Shown: positions 26,012 to 35,504 of the stretch, in pieces
Position numbering within the stretch: the stretch's first letter is position 1
How the letters are laid out: every line of letters starts with the position of its first letter
Origin: Bombella favorum
GTDB taxonomy: Bacteria; Pseudomonadota; Alphaproteobacteria; Acetobacterales; Acetobacteraceae
Length of the DNA stretch: 64,000 bases
Reading direction: 5' to 3'
Assembly: GCF_014048475.1 (NCBI RefSeq)
Contig: NZ_NWUS01000002.1
Coordinates: 310,001-374,000, forward strand
Notes under the pieces: generated by a model
What the model was told of the DNA's origin: nothing
The model's input: only the letters and a program-made list of their open reading frames with translations
Database searches by the model: none
Program-made: the position numbers and the translations under genes

Positions 26012-27439
26012 TCAGCGTCCTAGCTTGCGTAGCTTCACTCCGCTCATCAGGCGTTCCTCAATCTTTGCGAGGGACATGCCCTTTGTCTCCGGCACGTACA
26101 GGTAGGTCATGCCGATAAAGATGAAGTTCAGCACAGCCAGCAGCCAGAATGTGCCAGAAGCACCAAAAGCCTCCATCAGCGGCAGAAAGCTGACACTCAC
26201 GCCCATATTAGCCAGCCAGTTCGTCAATGTGGAAACAGACATGCCAAAGTCACGCCCCTGAATAGGCTGAATCTCCGCACACAGCACCCACATCAGCGGT
26301 CCGGCTGACATAGCGTGCCCCGCACAGAAAATCATCAGCACAAACACAGCAATCATCTGAGAGGCCTGTTCAGCCATTCCCTCATGCAGCAGACCGGCCA
26401 GCACCCCCATCGCCAGAGCCATGACAGAGAACCCAACGTAAAGGATAGGCTTACGCCCCCAGCGATCCACCAGACCAATTGCCACGAATGTGGCGAGCAT
26501 ATTCACCAGGCCAATAATGGCCGTACACCACATCTGTGCATGTGAATCAAAATGCGCTGCCTGGAGAATCTTAGGCGCATAGAACATGACGATATTAATG
26601 CCCGCAAGCTGCTGCATAGCCTGAAGGGCAACCCCCAGAAGCACAGAGCGACGGAAGTTGCTATTCCGCCTCAGCAAGGACCAGCCTTCCTGTTTGGTCT
26701 CCAACTGCTGACGGATGGCCTGAATCTCCTTAGCGGCTTCCAGCGGGTCATTACGCAGGTCCATGAGAATCCTGCGGGCCTCCTTATGCCGCCCTTTCAT
26801 GACCAGCCAATGCGGGCTGTAAGGCAGAAACAACACCCCGATAAAGAACAGTGCTGCCGGACACGCCGCAAAACCGAACATGCCCCGCCAACTACCACGG
26901 TAGGAAAAATAGGTATCCGCCAGAAAGGCTACGAAAATCCCAATCGTCAGCATCAGCTGATACGTGGAAATCATAGCCCCACGGGATTCCTCGCTGGCAA
27001 TCTCGGAAAGGTAAAGCGGAGCCGTAAAAGCGGACAATCCTACAGCATAGCCCATCACCACACGAAACGAGATCATGGAGGGAATAGACCAGCTTAGTGA
27101 GCAACCAAGAGCCCCCACCACGAACACGCCTGCCCCACAGATGAGCGCACGCTTCCGGCCAACTTTCTGGGCAAGTTTACTCGCACTGACAGAGCCCAAA
27201 GCAGCCCCTGCCATCATGGCACTAACAACCCATGAAAGGGCAATCGTGGATGGATGAAACTCCCGTGAAAACAGGTCCAGCGCACCAGAAACCACACCGA
27301 TATCAATACCGGACATCAACCCGCCCAGCGCAGCTACAATACCGATGACAAGGATCTTGAATTTCGTAGGGTCGAAAAATGACGCATCATCATCACCCGT
27401 TCCGGATGATACGGAATGGGAATCAACTTCATCTACCAT
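26012..27439 (-). CDS. MFS sugar/H+ symporter (sugar porter family), copy 1
   Basis: A 475-residue twelve-helix major facilitator. Sugar porter motifs: GGLMSGIDIGVVSGAL in helix 1, KVGRKRALICG, a PYSPHWLVMKGR variant of PESPRWL, GINIVMFYAPKIL in helix 7, DRWGRKPIL and VPETKG near the end. Substrates of such GalP/XylE-like proteins are hexoses or pentoses taken up with protons. It is a tandem paralogue of the gene upstream, with the same C-terminal ERLMSGVKLRxLGR. An AGGGTAGG site precedes the ATG. The specific sugar is not determinable. Confidence 0.93.
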   Translation of the reverse strand: MVDEVDSHSVSSGTGDDDASFFDPTKFKILVIGIVAALGGLMSGIDIGVVSGALDLFSREFHPSTIALSWVVSAMMAGAALGSVSASKLAQKVGRKRALICGAGVFVVGALGCSLSWSIPSMISFRVVMGYAVGLSAFTAPLYLSEIASEESRGAMISTYQLMLTIGIFVAFLADTYFSYRGSWRGMFGFAACPAALFFIGVLFLPYSPHWLVMKGRHKEARRILMDLRNDPLEAAKEIQAIRQQLETKQEGWSLLRRNSNFRRSVLLGVALQAMQQLAGINIVMFYAPKILQAAHFDSHAQMWCTAIIGLVNMLATFVAIGLVDRWGRKPILYVGFSVMALAMGVLAGLLHEGMAEQASQMIAVFVLMIFCAGHAMSAGPLMWVLCAEIQPIQGRDFGMSVSTLTNWLANMGVSVSFLPLMEAFGASGTFWLLAVLNFIFIGMTYLYVPETKGMSLAKIEERLMSGVKLRKLGR

Positions 27440-27545
27440 GCAAAGAGCCTACCCTCTCTGTAACAGATCACCCCCATATGAAACCGGGCAGAAAAGACGA
27501 ACCGTCCTCCCTGCCCGGCAACAAATGAACAGAGCTAATCTTTAA

Positions 27546-28946
27546 TCAACGACCAAGATCACGCAGCTTTACACCACTCATGAGGCGTTCCTCAATGGTT
27601 TCCAAAGAAACATCCTTTGTTTCCGGAACAAAGAGGTAAAGTAACACGATACCAATGGCGTTGAATGCAGCGAACAGCCAGAAAGTATTTGGGCCACCGA
27701 CCAGCTCCAGCACACTAAGGAACGTTGTGCCGATCAACAGGTTACTTAGCATGTTGGTACCCGTGGAAATGGAGATGCCAAGGCTGCGGCCTGCAGCAGG
27801 CTGAATCTCCGAGCAGATCACCCACATAAGCGGCCCAGCGGACATGGCGAACCCACCTACGAAGATAATGATCATACCCAGTGCCAAAAGCTGGAGCGAC
27901 AAACTTGTCGTACCGTACCAGAGCAGGAAGGCCAGAATGGCCATACTCGCTGCCATGCTGACATACCCAGCATACAGGATAGGCTTACGCCCCCAGCGGT
28001 CCGAATAACCAACAGCAACGAATGTCATCAGCACGTTCACAAGGCCGATCAGAGCCGTGCACCACATCTGTGCCTCGAGACTGAAATGGGCTGTCTCCAA
28101 AATACGGGGAGCATAATACATGATGATGTTGATGCCAGCGAACTGCTGCATGATCTGAAGCAGCATACCAAGCCCAAGAGAGCGGCGGTAATTGCTGTTG
28201 GTCCGCAGCAGTTTCCAACCCTCTTCTTTGGTCTGCAACTGCTCACCAATCGCCTGAAGCTCCCTATGGGCCTGCGCTGGGGCATCACGAAGACGGGTCA
28301 TCGTCTGGAGGGCTTCTTCCTTACGTCCCTTGATCATCAGCCAACGTGGGCTCTGCGGCAGGAAGAGGAAAATCACCAGAAACACGATAGCTGGCACGGC
28401 TTCCACCATCAGCATGGAACGCCATGCACCAGAGGATGCAAACCAGCTATTGGAGAAGAATGCCAGAAAGATACCGATCGTCTTGAGCAACTGATACAGC
28501 GAGACCATGGCACCACGCTGCTCCTTCCTCGCTACCTCGGAGAGATAAAGCGGGGTGGAGAAGTCAGAAAGCCCCATGCCCATGCCCACCAGCACACGGC
28601 AGATGATCATCATGGCGATGGACTGCGACGCCGCACAGCCAAAAGCACCGATAGAGAAAAAAGCTGCTGCTGTCGTCAGCGTGTACTTGCGCCCCAGACG
28701 CTGGGTAAGCTGGCCGCCTGTCAGAGCGCCGATCGTCGCACCGACCAACATACCCCCGACAATCCACTCCAGAGCAACTGTAGAGGCATGGAACTCCATA
28801 CCAAATGGACGCAGCACACCGGAGATGACACCAATATCCATACCGCACATCAGCCCTGCCAGAGAGGCAAGAATGCAGATGAAAAGCACTCTCCGTCTGG
28901 CAGCGGGATCAACAACATGCTGTGGAGATTCAGCTGTCCTGTTCAT
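27546..28946 (-). CDS. MFS sugar/H+ symporter (sugar porter family), copy 2
   Basis: About 466 residues, twelve helices, with CGMDIGVISGVL, RLGRKYTL, PQSPRWLMIKGRKEEA, AGINIIMYYAPRIL, DRWGRKPIL and VPETKDVSLETIEERL. It has the same ERLMSGVKLRDLGR tail as the downstream copy, so a tandem duplication with divergence is likely. I prefer the ATG at 28946 because AAAGGT lies upstream; an ATG at 28997 is in frame but has no ribosome site. The two genes are 106 bases apart and may be co-transcribed or separately regulated. Confidence 0.93.
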   Translation of the reverse strand: MNRTAESPQHVVDPAARRRVLFICILASLAGLMCGMDIGVISGVLRPFGMEFHASTVALEWIVGGMLVGATIGALTGGQLTQRLGRKYTLTTAAAFFSIGAFGCAASQSIAMMIICRVLVGMGMGLSDFSTPLYLSEVARKEQRGAMVSLYQLLKTIGIFLAFFSNSWFASSGAWRSMLMVEAVPAIVFLVIFLFLPQSPRWLMIKGRKEEALQTMTRLRDAPAQAHRELQAIGEQLQTKEEGWKLLRTNSNYRRSLGLGMLLQIMQQFAGINIIMYYAPRILETAHFSLEAQMWCTALIGLVNVLMTFVAVGYSDRWGRKPILYAGYVSMAASMAILAFLLWYGTTSLSLQLLALGMIIIFVGGFAMSAGPLMWVICSEIQPAAGRSLGISISTGTNMLSNLLIGTTFLSVLELVGGPNTFWLFAAFNAIGIVLLYLFVPETKDVSLETIEERLMSGVKLRDLGR

Positions 28947-29134
28947 AACATCGGACCTTTTTAGTGGAGGGAAGACTCCCTGAATGGAATCATCCATATC
29001 ATAAAAAACAGTTTAACCTATGAGCTACATTTTCTTGCCAGATCACAGTTATGAGAGGTAAGGTAACATACTGATTTTTAGTCATTTTTTCAAAAATCGG
29101 TAAGCCCTTTCCGGCCTAAAAAACAGCTCTATTC

Positions 29135-29686
29135 CTAACTTTTCCTTACCGGCGATGCCTCGGCACAGCGGGCGCAGACTCCCTCAATCTCCACCGTTGC
29201 AGCCTCGGCACGAAACCCTTGCCCTCGGGCAGACTGCAACAGGACAGCCGCCACAACATCCTGCTCCAGCTCCTGCACCTGACCACAACCACGACAGATG
29301 AGAAACTGAGCCCGGTGAACACCCCAAGCCTTATGGGATGTGCAACAGTCTTCACAATCCAACCGATGGCGGCACCCCACAAAGGCACTAAGCCGCTCAA
29401 TGCGATGGATCAGCCCCTGTTCCAACAGGAAATCCAAAGCCCGATAAACCGTAGGCGGCACGGCTCGTGGCTGATAAACACGTAGCAGGGAGAGAATATC
29501 ATAAGCACCCAGCGGTTTTGTTTCGGACAGGACCAACCCCAACACCAGGCGGCGGACAGGCGTCAACTTCTGCCCGTGATGCTGGCACCAGTGGGCAACC
29601 TCTTCCAACCGGGTTGCCACCTCTACACTGAACTCTGCTCCCCCAACCTCTTTGGTGGTTCCTGCCGCTTCGTTCCCTGCCTTCAT
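29135..29686 (-). CDS. zur: Fur-family regulator, probably Zur
   Basis: A 183-residue Fur-family protein: a winged helix (GQKLTPVRRLVLGLVLSETKPLGAYDILSLLR, then PPTVYRALDFLLEQGLIHRIE), a dimer domain with metal sites (HRLDCEDCCTSHKAWGVHRAQFLICRGCGQV), and a structural zinc site at CARCAEA. The residues and the spacing CRGCG/CARC suit Zur, which represses zinc uptake when zinc-loaded; Fur and PerR are less likely. Its start overlaps the stop of rapZ (ATGA), so both are co-translated. No zinc ABC genes are adjacent here. Confidence 0.85.
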   Translation of the reverse strand: MKAGNEAAGTTKEVGGAEFSVEVATRLEEVAHWCQHHGQKLTPVRRLVLGLVLSETKPLGAYDILSLLRVYQPRAVPPTVYRALDFLLEQGLIHRIERLSAFVGCRHRLDCEDCCTSHKAWGVHRAQFLICRGCGQVQELEQDVVAAVLLQSARGQGFRAEAATVEIEGVCARCAEASPVRKS

Positions 29687-30621
29687 GCTCTATCACCCAG
29701 CGGGGGTGCGGCCCAGCGACATGCGGCTAGCCCATTACGGGCAAGCTCCCGATGCAAAACCATCACCGGGGCACGCAGCTCACCAATCATCGGGTCTGCA
29801 ACAATATCCTGCGCCAAGGCTTCTACAACCGTAACGGAACGATGCCGCCCCCCACTACACCCAACAGCAATAGTGACGTATTTCTTTCCTTCCTGTGCAA
29901 AGCGGGGCAGCACAGTCCGCACCAAACCCAACACATGATCATAAAAGGACTGAAAGAACGGATCCGCCTTCACATAATCCGCTACATCGGCATCCAACCC
30001 CGTGTGGGGGCGTAGACCCTCATCATAATGAGGGTTCCGGAGGAACCGGGCATCCAGCACGATATCCGCCTCCCGTGGCAGGCCAGCCGGATAGGCAAAA
30101 GACATCAGAGCCACGGACAACATGGTCCCCACCCCGGCACTGAAGCGAGCCTCAATCATTTGACGCAAGGCAGGCAGGGGCAGATCGCTTGTATCAATCA
30201 CAAAATCAGCAACAGCCCGTAGCGGCTCCAGCAATCCCGCTTCCTGCTCCAACGCAGGGCGGAGGCCACCCTCCCCAGCCAGCGGATGCCGCCGCCTTGT
30301 CGCCGTGAACCGGCGCAGCAGGATATCATAATCAGCCGTAGCAAAAATCAGCTGAGTTACGCAGTCCGGCTCCCGACGAGCCTGCATCAGAAAATCCACA
30401 ATCCGATGGGCCTCAAAGCCACGGCTGCGCACATCCACCCCAATGGCCAGACGAGGGCCAGAACGGGTAACAAGGGCCTCGAACAGATCAAGCGGCGGGT
30501 TGTCTACAACCTCATGGTCAAGGTCTTCCAACATACGCAGGATGGAAGCTTTCCCAGCACCGGAAAGCCCCGTCACCAGCACAATACTTCCTGAAGACCG
30601 GCCCTGTGTCCTCATGCCCAT
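29683..30621 (-). CDS. rapZ: RNase adapter protein RapZ (UPF0042 nucleotide-binding)
   Basis: About 312 residues. The N-terminal Walker A reads VTGLSGAGKASILRML (family usual: GxSGxGKS), followed by DVRSRGF and the ARREPD region; the C-terminal domain has AVGCSGGRHRSVTVVE, diagnostic for RapZ. In enterics RapZ guides small RNAs to RNase E; the alphaproteobacterial role is less clear. Start chosen at ATG 30621, with AGGGAAACAGGG upstream; an in-frame start at 30672 is weaker. It follows chvG by about 110 bases, where hprK usually sits. Confidence 0.93.
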   Translation of the reverse strand: MGMRTQGRSSGSIVLVTGLSGAGKASILRMLEDLDHEVVDNPPLDLFEALVTRSGPRLAIGVDVRSRGFEAHRIVDFLMQARREPDCVTQLIFATADYDILLRRFTATRRRHPLAGEGGLRPALEQEAGLLEPLRAVADFVIDTSDLPLPALRQMIEARFSAGVGTMLSVALMSFAYPAGLPREADIVLDARFLRNPHYDEGLRPHTGLDADVADYVKADPFFQSFYDHVLGLVRTVLPRFAQEGKKYVTIAVGCSGGRHRSVTVVEALAQDIVADPMIGELRAPVMVLHRELARNGLAACRWAAPPLGDRA

Positions 30622-30732
30622 GCCCTGTTTCCCTGCACCACACTGGCGGAACTGCCACGATGCCGCCAGCATAACACAGTCTCCGACCTATAAGAAACAG
30701 GCCTTCCATCCACCTGCCCCATACAGCCTACC

Positions 30733-32475
30733 CTATGGAGAGGGCACAACACTAACAGAGATGAGGCGAGGAAGACGAATGACAAAACGGGCACCACAGA
30801 CACGGCTCTGCTTCGTCAGCGGGTCTATGTCCTCCCGGTTCTCGGCATGAATAGTGCCATCAAACGCCAAGATGATTTGCCGGCTTATGGCTAGCCCCAG
30901 ACCAGAATGTTGGCCGAAATTCTCCCCGGCAGGTCGTTCTGAATAGAAACGGTCGAAGATGCTATCCAGCTTCGCTGGCGGGATACCGGGGCCTTCATCC
31001 TCCACAGCAATCTCGACAGTCGGGCCACCGGGGATGATCGTGCCATCTTCCGCTAGTCTGGGCGGGCCCTTCCTAACCCGGACAACAAGCCGAACGACAC
31101 TATTAGGTGGCGAAAAAGACTTCGCATTGCCGATGAGATTATGCAGAACCTGAACAAGTCCATCCCGCCCGACCAAAACGTGGAGGGCTTCCTCCCCTTC
31201 AGGCACAGCTAGCATCAGCCGAACAGAATTCGGCTTGCTTGTGGCACGATTCACTTCCACGAACAGCCCCAGAAGCTCGATAACATCCACCGCCACCCGT
31301 GCACCCCGCTGGAGCTCTCCCTCCACCCGGCTAGCAAAGGAAATATCGGTAATCAGCCGCTCCAACCGCTGAACATCCCCCCCCAGAATACTGAGCAACC
31401 TATCACGTGCCTGCACATCCGCAATGCGCGGCAAAGTATCCAGAGCGGAACGGATGGAAGAAAGCGGGTTTTTTAGCTCATGGCTGACCTCCGCGGCAAA
31501 ACGCTCCACATCATCCATTCTGGCCCACAGGGCCAAAGCACTTTCACGCAAGGCCCGAGCGAGTTCGCCAATCTCATCACGCCTGCTAAGCAGTGTATAA
31601 GGCAGACCATCCACCCGCCCTTTTCCAGGTTCCCGCATCTCCCTCGACCGGGCGACAAGGCAACGCAAAGGGCGAGCCAACGTCAGAGCAAAATACCATG
31701 AGAGCAGCACGGCGGCCCCCATGCTCAACAGTAGTACGATGACGATAAGCCAGCGTACTCCCATAATAGCCCGGTCGATATCTGTATTATACCGAGTAAG
31801 CTGAAGAACACCGACAGTCTCCCCCTGCACGATGACAGGTTCTACAACCGTCATGACCAATTCGTGCTGAGCGGTCATCCGAATGTAAGGTGGTAGCTCC
31901 TCCTGTGCGCTAAGATGGACATCCTCATCTGTATCTTGTCCAAAATTCTGCGATGTTGTGGAGTTATCTAGCGGGACCTCCCCCTCCCGGGTGCTGAGGG
32001 GAATCAACGACAACACCCAGTCGTAAACACGATCAGCCAGACTAACATTGGGCTGCCAGCGGGCCCCACTGATTGCGCGATCGCCTTGGCTACTTTCTGT
32101 CAAAACAGACCCGTTAGGCGCATAAAGCCTGACCTGCGCATTACGGCTGAAGCGGATCATATTATCCAAAAAGAAATGCGCTTTGTCTTTATCAAGACTG
32201 ACCTCGTCACCATCCTCCCCGGTCCGTTGAGCCTGCTGAAGAACAGAAGCGTAAATGCGCGCCTGCTCCCGCAAGGCCTCTACGCTGTCATTCAGCAGGG
32301 TATTCCGCAGCGCATTGATGGAGAGCAACATCCCCCCCATAAAGAGCAGGGGCAGGAAGTTGACCAGCATCAGGCGGTTTGTCAGCGGTGATACCCACTG
32401 CCTGAACCTCACCGCCCGAAAGCGAAGCCATATGCGCCGCAGAGTACCAATCGGCTCTTCGCTACCAGCTACCAT
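30733..32475 (-). CDS. chvG: sensor histidine kinase ChvG (ExoS-like)
   Basis: A 580-residue kinase: first transmembrane helix around residues 33-52, a periplasmic stimulus-sensing region with a charged loop, a second helix near 230-252, HAMP (ARPLRCLVARSREMREPGK), HisKA with VSHELKNPLSSIRSAL (phospho-His about 332), and HATPase_c motifs NLIGNAKSF, VEDEGPGIPP and HSGLGLAISRQII. ChvG/ChvI responds to acid or envelope stress and cell-wall state in alphaproteobacteria. It follows chvI by 60 bases in one operon. Confidence 0.93.
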   Translation of the reverse strand: MVAGSEEPIGTLRRIWLRFRAVRFRQWVSPLTNRLMLVNFLPLLFMGGMLLSINALRNTLLNDSVEALREQARIYASVLQQAQRTGEDGDEVSLDKDKAHFFLDNMIRFSRNAQVRLYAPNGSVLTESSQGDRAISGARWQPNVSLADRVYDWVLSLIPLSTREGEVPLDNSTTSQNFGQDTDEDVHLSAQEELPPYIRMTAQHELVMTVVEPVIVQGETVGVLQLTRYNTDIDRAIMGVRWLIVIVLLLSMGAAVLLSWYFALTLARPLRCLVARSREMREPGKGRVDGLPYTLLSRRDEIGELARALRESALALWARMDDVERFAAEVSHELKNPLSSIRSALDTLPRIADVQARDRLLSILGGDVQRLERLITDISFASRVEGELQRGARVAVDVIELLGLFVEVNRATSKPNSVRLMLAVPEGEEALHVLVGRDGLVQVLHNLIGNAKSFSPPNSVVRLVVRVRKGPPRLAEDGTIIPGGPTVEIAVEDEGPGIPPAKLDSIFDRFYSERPAGENFGQHSGLGLAISRQIILAFDGTIHAENREDIDPLTKQSRVCGARFVIRLPRLISVSVVPSP

Positions 32476-32535
32476 GCCAGTGCCTCACCGACGTAGGAGA
32501 AGAGTGACTTTACAGGGCACGCCATAATGATCACC

Positions 32536-33312
32536 TCACTCCCGGTACCGGTATCCGACTCCATAAAGAGTCTCGATATGATTGAAACACTCATCCACCC
32601 GGCGAAACTTCTTGCGAACCCGCTTAATGTGACTATCGATCGTACGATCATCCACATAAATGCTATCCCCATAGGCAGCATCAATGAGCTGATCACGAGA
32701 TTTCACTAGCCCTGGGCGTACTACCAATGCTTTAACGAGCAGAAATTCAGTAACCGTTAAGGCTACTTCCTGCCCATTCCAGAGGCACTGATGCCGGGCT
32801 TCATCCAAGGCTAATGCGCCCCGAACAAGGATACTGCTACTTGCTCCTGCCTCCCCCGTGATCTCCGCCTGACTGACCTCATGCCGCCGTAGCAGGGCCC
32901 GAATCCGCTCCACCAGAAGACGAACAGAGAACGGCTTGGTGATATAATCATCCGCTCCCAGACGCAGCCCCATGAGCTGATCCATCTCCTCATCTTTGGA
33001 GGTTAGGAAAATGACCGGCAGGCTGCTCGACCGCATACGCAGCCGCCGCAGCAGCTCCATCCCATCCATACGGGGCATCTTCACATCCAGCACTGCCAGA
33101 GAGGTCGAACGCGACAAAATGCCCTGCAAGGCACTCTCCCCATCCGTGTAGACATGAACCGTGAAACCCTCAGCCTCTAGTGTCATCTGAACAGAAGTCA
33201 GGATGTTCCGATCGTCATCTACAAGAGCAATAACCGGAACCTGCTGCGTTTTTGAACCATGTTTCTCTTCCGTGTGAGACGGAACCACGGAAGGGAAAGG
33301 GGGCTTCTTCAT
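32536..33312 (-). CDS. chvI: response regulator ChvI (OmpR family)
   Basis: About 258 residues: receiver with acidic D32-D34, phospho-acceptor near D76 ([13 protein letters not shown]) and ITKPF lysine; winged-helix DNA-binding domain with [25 protein letters not shown] and [16 protein letters not shown]. The ATG at 33312 has a strong AGGAG site; the frame is open upstream but lacks one. The N-terminal 25 residues ([19 protein letters not shown]) are an unusual extension, partly low complexity. The kinase is ChvG. Confidence 0.95.
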   Translation of the reverse strand: MKKPPFPSVVPSHTEEKHGSKTQQVPVIALVDDDRNILTSVQMTLEAEGFTVHVYTDGESALQGILSRSTSLAVLDVKMPRMDGMELLRRLRMRSSSLPVIFLTSKDEEMDQLMGLRLGADDYITKPFSVRLLVERIRALLRRHEVSQAEITGEAGASSSILVRGALALDEARHQCLWNGQEVALTVTEFLLVKALVVRPGLVKSRDQLIDAAYGDSIYVDDRTIDSHIKRVRKKFRRVDECFNHIETLYGVGYRYRE

Positions 33313-33681
33313 GCAAACTCCTGTGCCTTGGCAACGTAACAAGCAATAAAAAATCTCAACACAAAGTTAAGATAATCTACGACAAATATTAACAGGAAGA
33401 ATACTGCCAACATATGCCACTATTCTGACAACATTATACATTGTTTTTCGGTAATTCCGCTAGCACATTATGTAAATATGATTTTTTACGCTTGAAACTG
33501 GTATCGATGTCACATTCTCCCCGACACTCCCCTCCCCCTTGCTTTTGCAGCATACAGCACTATCTCCTATAGGCACGAAGGGGGACTTCCCCATACCGCC
33601 ACGGCCATGAAAACCCGAGGGGATATAGTGAGTCGAGGAGGTGCAAAAAGTCACCCATGAAGACGAGAACAGGGTCACGAT
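33313..33681. other. divergent intergenic region of chvI and grpE
   Basis: About 370 bases, AT-rich in its first half, holding the chvI promoter on the minus strand and a possible heat-shock promoter for grpE (see separate entry). An AGGGT ribosome site lies just before the grpE ATG. I see no RNA gene; a 164-codon minus-strand ORF overlapping grpE is judged a shadow. Confidence 0.4.
33491..33518 (+). promoter_or_regulatory. possible sigma-32 (RpoH) promoter for grpE
   Basis: CTTGAAA (33491-33497), 13 bases, then CACATTCT (33511-33518) is close to the RpoH pattern CTTGAAA and CCCATnT. It lies about 160 bases upstream of grpE, a classic heat-shock gene. The -10 is imperfect. Confidence 0.45.
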
Positions 33682-34317
33682 ATGACAGAGCAGACTTCGC
33701 ATACCGAAACACCACAGACCGACGCCACACAGCACACAGCCCAGCCGCATGATGCAGCATCTCAGGCTGAACATCACGAAGGCCACGCCGAGGGCGAGCA
33801 GGCCGAAGCGAGCGGTGCCGAAGAGCGTATCGCTGCCCTTGAAGAAAAACTGAGCGAGATGGAAGACCGCTGGAAGCGGTCCGAGGCAGACAACCAGAAT
33901 CTCCGGACACGCCACAAGCGGGAAGTCGAAGATACCCGCCATTACGCTGTTCAAAAATTTGCCCGTGATGTCGTTGAAGCTGCCGATAATCTCCGCCGTG
34001 GCCTGGCCGCCCTGCCGCCTTATAAGGAAGGCGAAGACGCTCTAATTACCGAAATGCGCAAGGGCTTTGAGGGAACAGAACGCTCCTTCCTCTCCATTTT
34101 GGAACGCCACGGCATCACCCGGCTGGACCCAACGCATAAACCGTTTGATGCCAACCTACATCAGGCCATGCAGGAACAGGAAGTCGACCACCTCCCACCA
34201 AATCACATCGTTCAGGCATGGTCGCCGACATGGATGCTGAAGGACCGCCTGCTTAAGCCGGCCATGGTCGTTGTCTCCAACGCCTCCTCCACAGGGCAGC
34301 CTCCTAAGGAGGACTGA
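33682..34317 (+). CDS. grpE: nucleotide exchange factor GrpE
   Basis: A 211-residue GrpE. The N-terminal 50 residues are disordered and rich in His, Gln, Glu and Thr, then comes the long dimer coiled coil (ERIAALEEKLSEMEDRWKRSEADNQNLRTR), and the beta domain with EVDHLPPNHIVQ and LLKPAMVVVS. It releases ADP from DnaK. hrcA, usually upstream, is not here. The gene is followed 30 bases later by a GT9 gene, probably an unrelated neighbour. The ATG at 33682 has AGGGT upstream. Confidence 0.96.
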   Translation: MTEQTSHTETPQTDATQHTAQPHDAASQAEHHEGHAEGEQAEASGAEERIAALEEKLSEMEDRWKRSEADNQNLRTRHKREVEDTRHYAVQKFARDVVEAADNLRRGLAALPPYKEGEDALITEMRKGFEGTERSFLSILERHGITRLDPTHKPFDANLHQAMQEQEVDHLPPNHIVQAWSPTWMLKDRLLKPAMVVVSNASSTGQPPKED

Positions 34318-34346
34318 TCCCTCTGGTACGGTCCGCCCAAAGCCTC

Positions 34347-35306
34347 ATGCCGCATAAAATACTCATTATCCGTCATGGGGCTTTGGGAGACCTCTTTCAG
34401 GCGTTTGAGGCCTTCGCCTCCATTCGCCACGCTTTCCCCCACGCCCATATCACCCTCCTGACGGCCAGTCCCTACCATGAGCTGGCGTCATGCTGCCCGT
34501 GGTTCGATGCCATCGCCACGGATGACCGCCCCCCCATCACCAATCTACGACACTGGTTAAGAATCCGCCGTCTCCTACGAGAGATGGATATGGTGTTCGA
34601 CCTACAAAACTCTGGTCGCACAGCCCGTTATTTCCGCCTTATACGCCCAGGCACTGCATGGTCTGGCCAGAACCGACGAGCCAGCCTACCACACCGCAAC
34701 CCACAAGCCCGCCAGATGCACACGCTCATGCGGCAAGCCGACCAGCTTCGGGCTGCCGGTGTGCCTTTGCAGCCCCGCACTGTTCCGGATTTCCTGACAG
34801 GCCAAGGGCCACGACTGCCCTCACCCTATATCGTGCTAGTGCCCGGTGCTGCCCCGCATCGACCGGCCAAACGCTGGCCCGCCCCCTATTTTGCGACACT
34901 CGCCCAGACCATCACAACATGGGGGTATCAACCCGTCATCATTGGCAGCACCATGGACCGCCCACTAGCAGAGACCATCCATGCACAAACCCCGCAGACT
35001 CTGGACCTAACAGGCCGGACAAGTCTACCTGCTCTAGCGGGCCTACTCCATCGGGCTACATTCTGCATCGGCAACGATACCGGGCCACTCCACATAGCCG
35101 CTGCGATGGACTGCCCCACCCTGACACTCTTCTCCGCCACCAGTAACCCAAGACGCTGCGCCCCTCTTGGCATCACACCGGGACGTAGCCGAGTGCTGGC
35201 ATGCCCCGATCTGCCCGCCCTAGCACCGGAACGTGTCATAAAGCTGTTGGAGAGCTGGGGGCACCCGCTCATGCAGGCTCGTACAATGCTTCACAACAAA
35301 GATTAA
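34347..35306 (+). CDS. GT9-family glycosyltransferase (ADP-heptose:LPS heptosyltransferase-like)
   Basis: A 319-residue GT-B enzyme. The N-terminus KILIIRHGALGDLFQAFEAF is the GT9 signature, and the second Rossmann part has the nucleotide region VLVPGAAPHRPAKRWPAPYFATLAQ and IGNDTGPLHIAAAMDCPTLTLF, where Asp and Thr are usual for heptosyltransferases. It probably transfers a heptose or related sugar to lipopolysaccharide core at the inner face of the membrane. It follows grpE closely but is functionally unrelated. Confidence 0.88.
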   Translation: MPHKILIIRHGALGDLFQAFEAFASIRHAFPHAHITLLTASPYHELASCCPWFDAIATDDRPPITNLRHWLRIRRLLREMDMVFDLQNSGRTARYFRLIRPGTAWSGQNRRASLPHRNPQARQMHTLMRQADQLRAAGVPLQPRTVPDFLTGQGPRLPSPYIVLVPGAAPHRPAKRWPAPYFATLAQTITTWGYQPVIIGSTMDRPLAETIHAQTPQTLDLTGRTSLPALAGLLHRATFCIGNDTGPLHIAAAMDCPTLTLFSATSNPRRCAPLGITPGRSRVLACPDLPALAPERVIKLLESWGHPLMQARTMLHNKD

Positions 35307-35442
35307 CTGAAGAAACATACGCCCCTATTTCATAGGGCAAACCGGGTATAACTGACAAAAAAACCACTCTTCCCCCTCTGACTTCATATTAGGGCTTGCA
35401 GGACAGAGCCATAAAAGGCCATTTTTGCCCCCATCTCTATCT

Positions 35443-35471
35443 GCTGCCCTATCCCCAAACAGGAGGGCAGC
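35443..35471 (+). promoter_or_regulatory. leader hairpin before thrS
   Basis: GCTGCCCT (35443-35450) pairs with AGGGCAGC (35464-35471), 33 bases before the thrS ATG at 35505, with AAGGAG after it (35492-35497). It could modulate thrS translation as in autoregulated thrS mRNAs, or be incidental. No tRNA-like T-box features are visible. Confidence 0.35.
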
Positions 35472-35504
35472 ATCCTTTCTGCTCAATGACCAAGGAGTTC
35501 CTCC

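Noticed and set aside
28086-28964. 292-codon plus-strand ORF over the second sugar porter
   Set aside because: Antisense to a clear membrane transporter; rich in His and Gln as typical of shadow frames.
33460-33954. 164-codon minus-strand ORF overlapping the start of grpE
   Set aside because: Covers the AT-rich promoter region and grpE; Cys and Phe rich without motifs; not a plausible gene.
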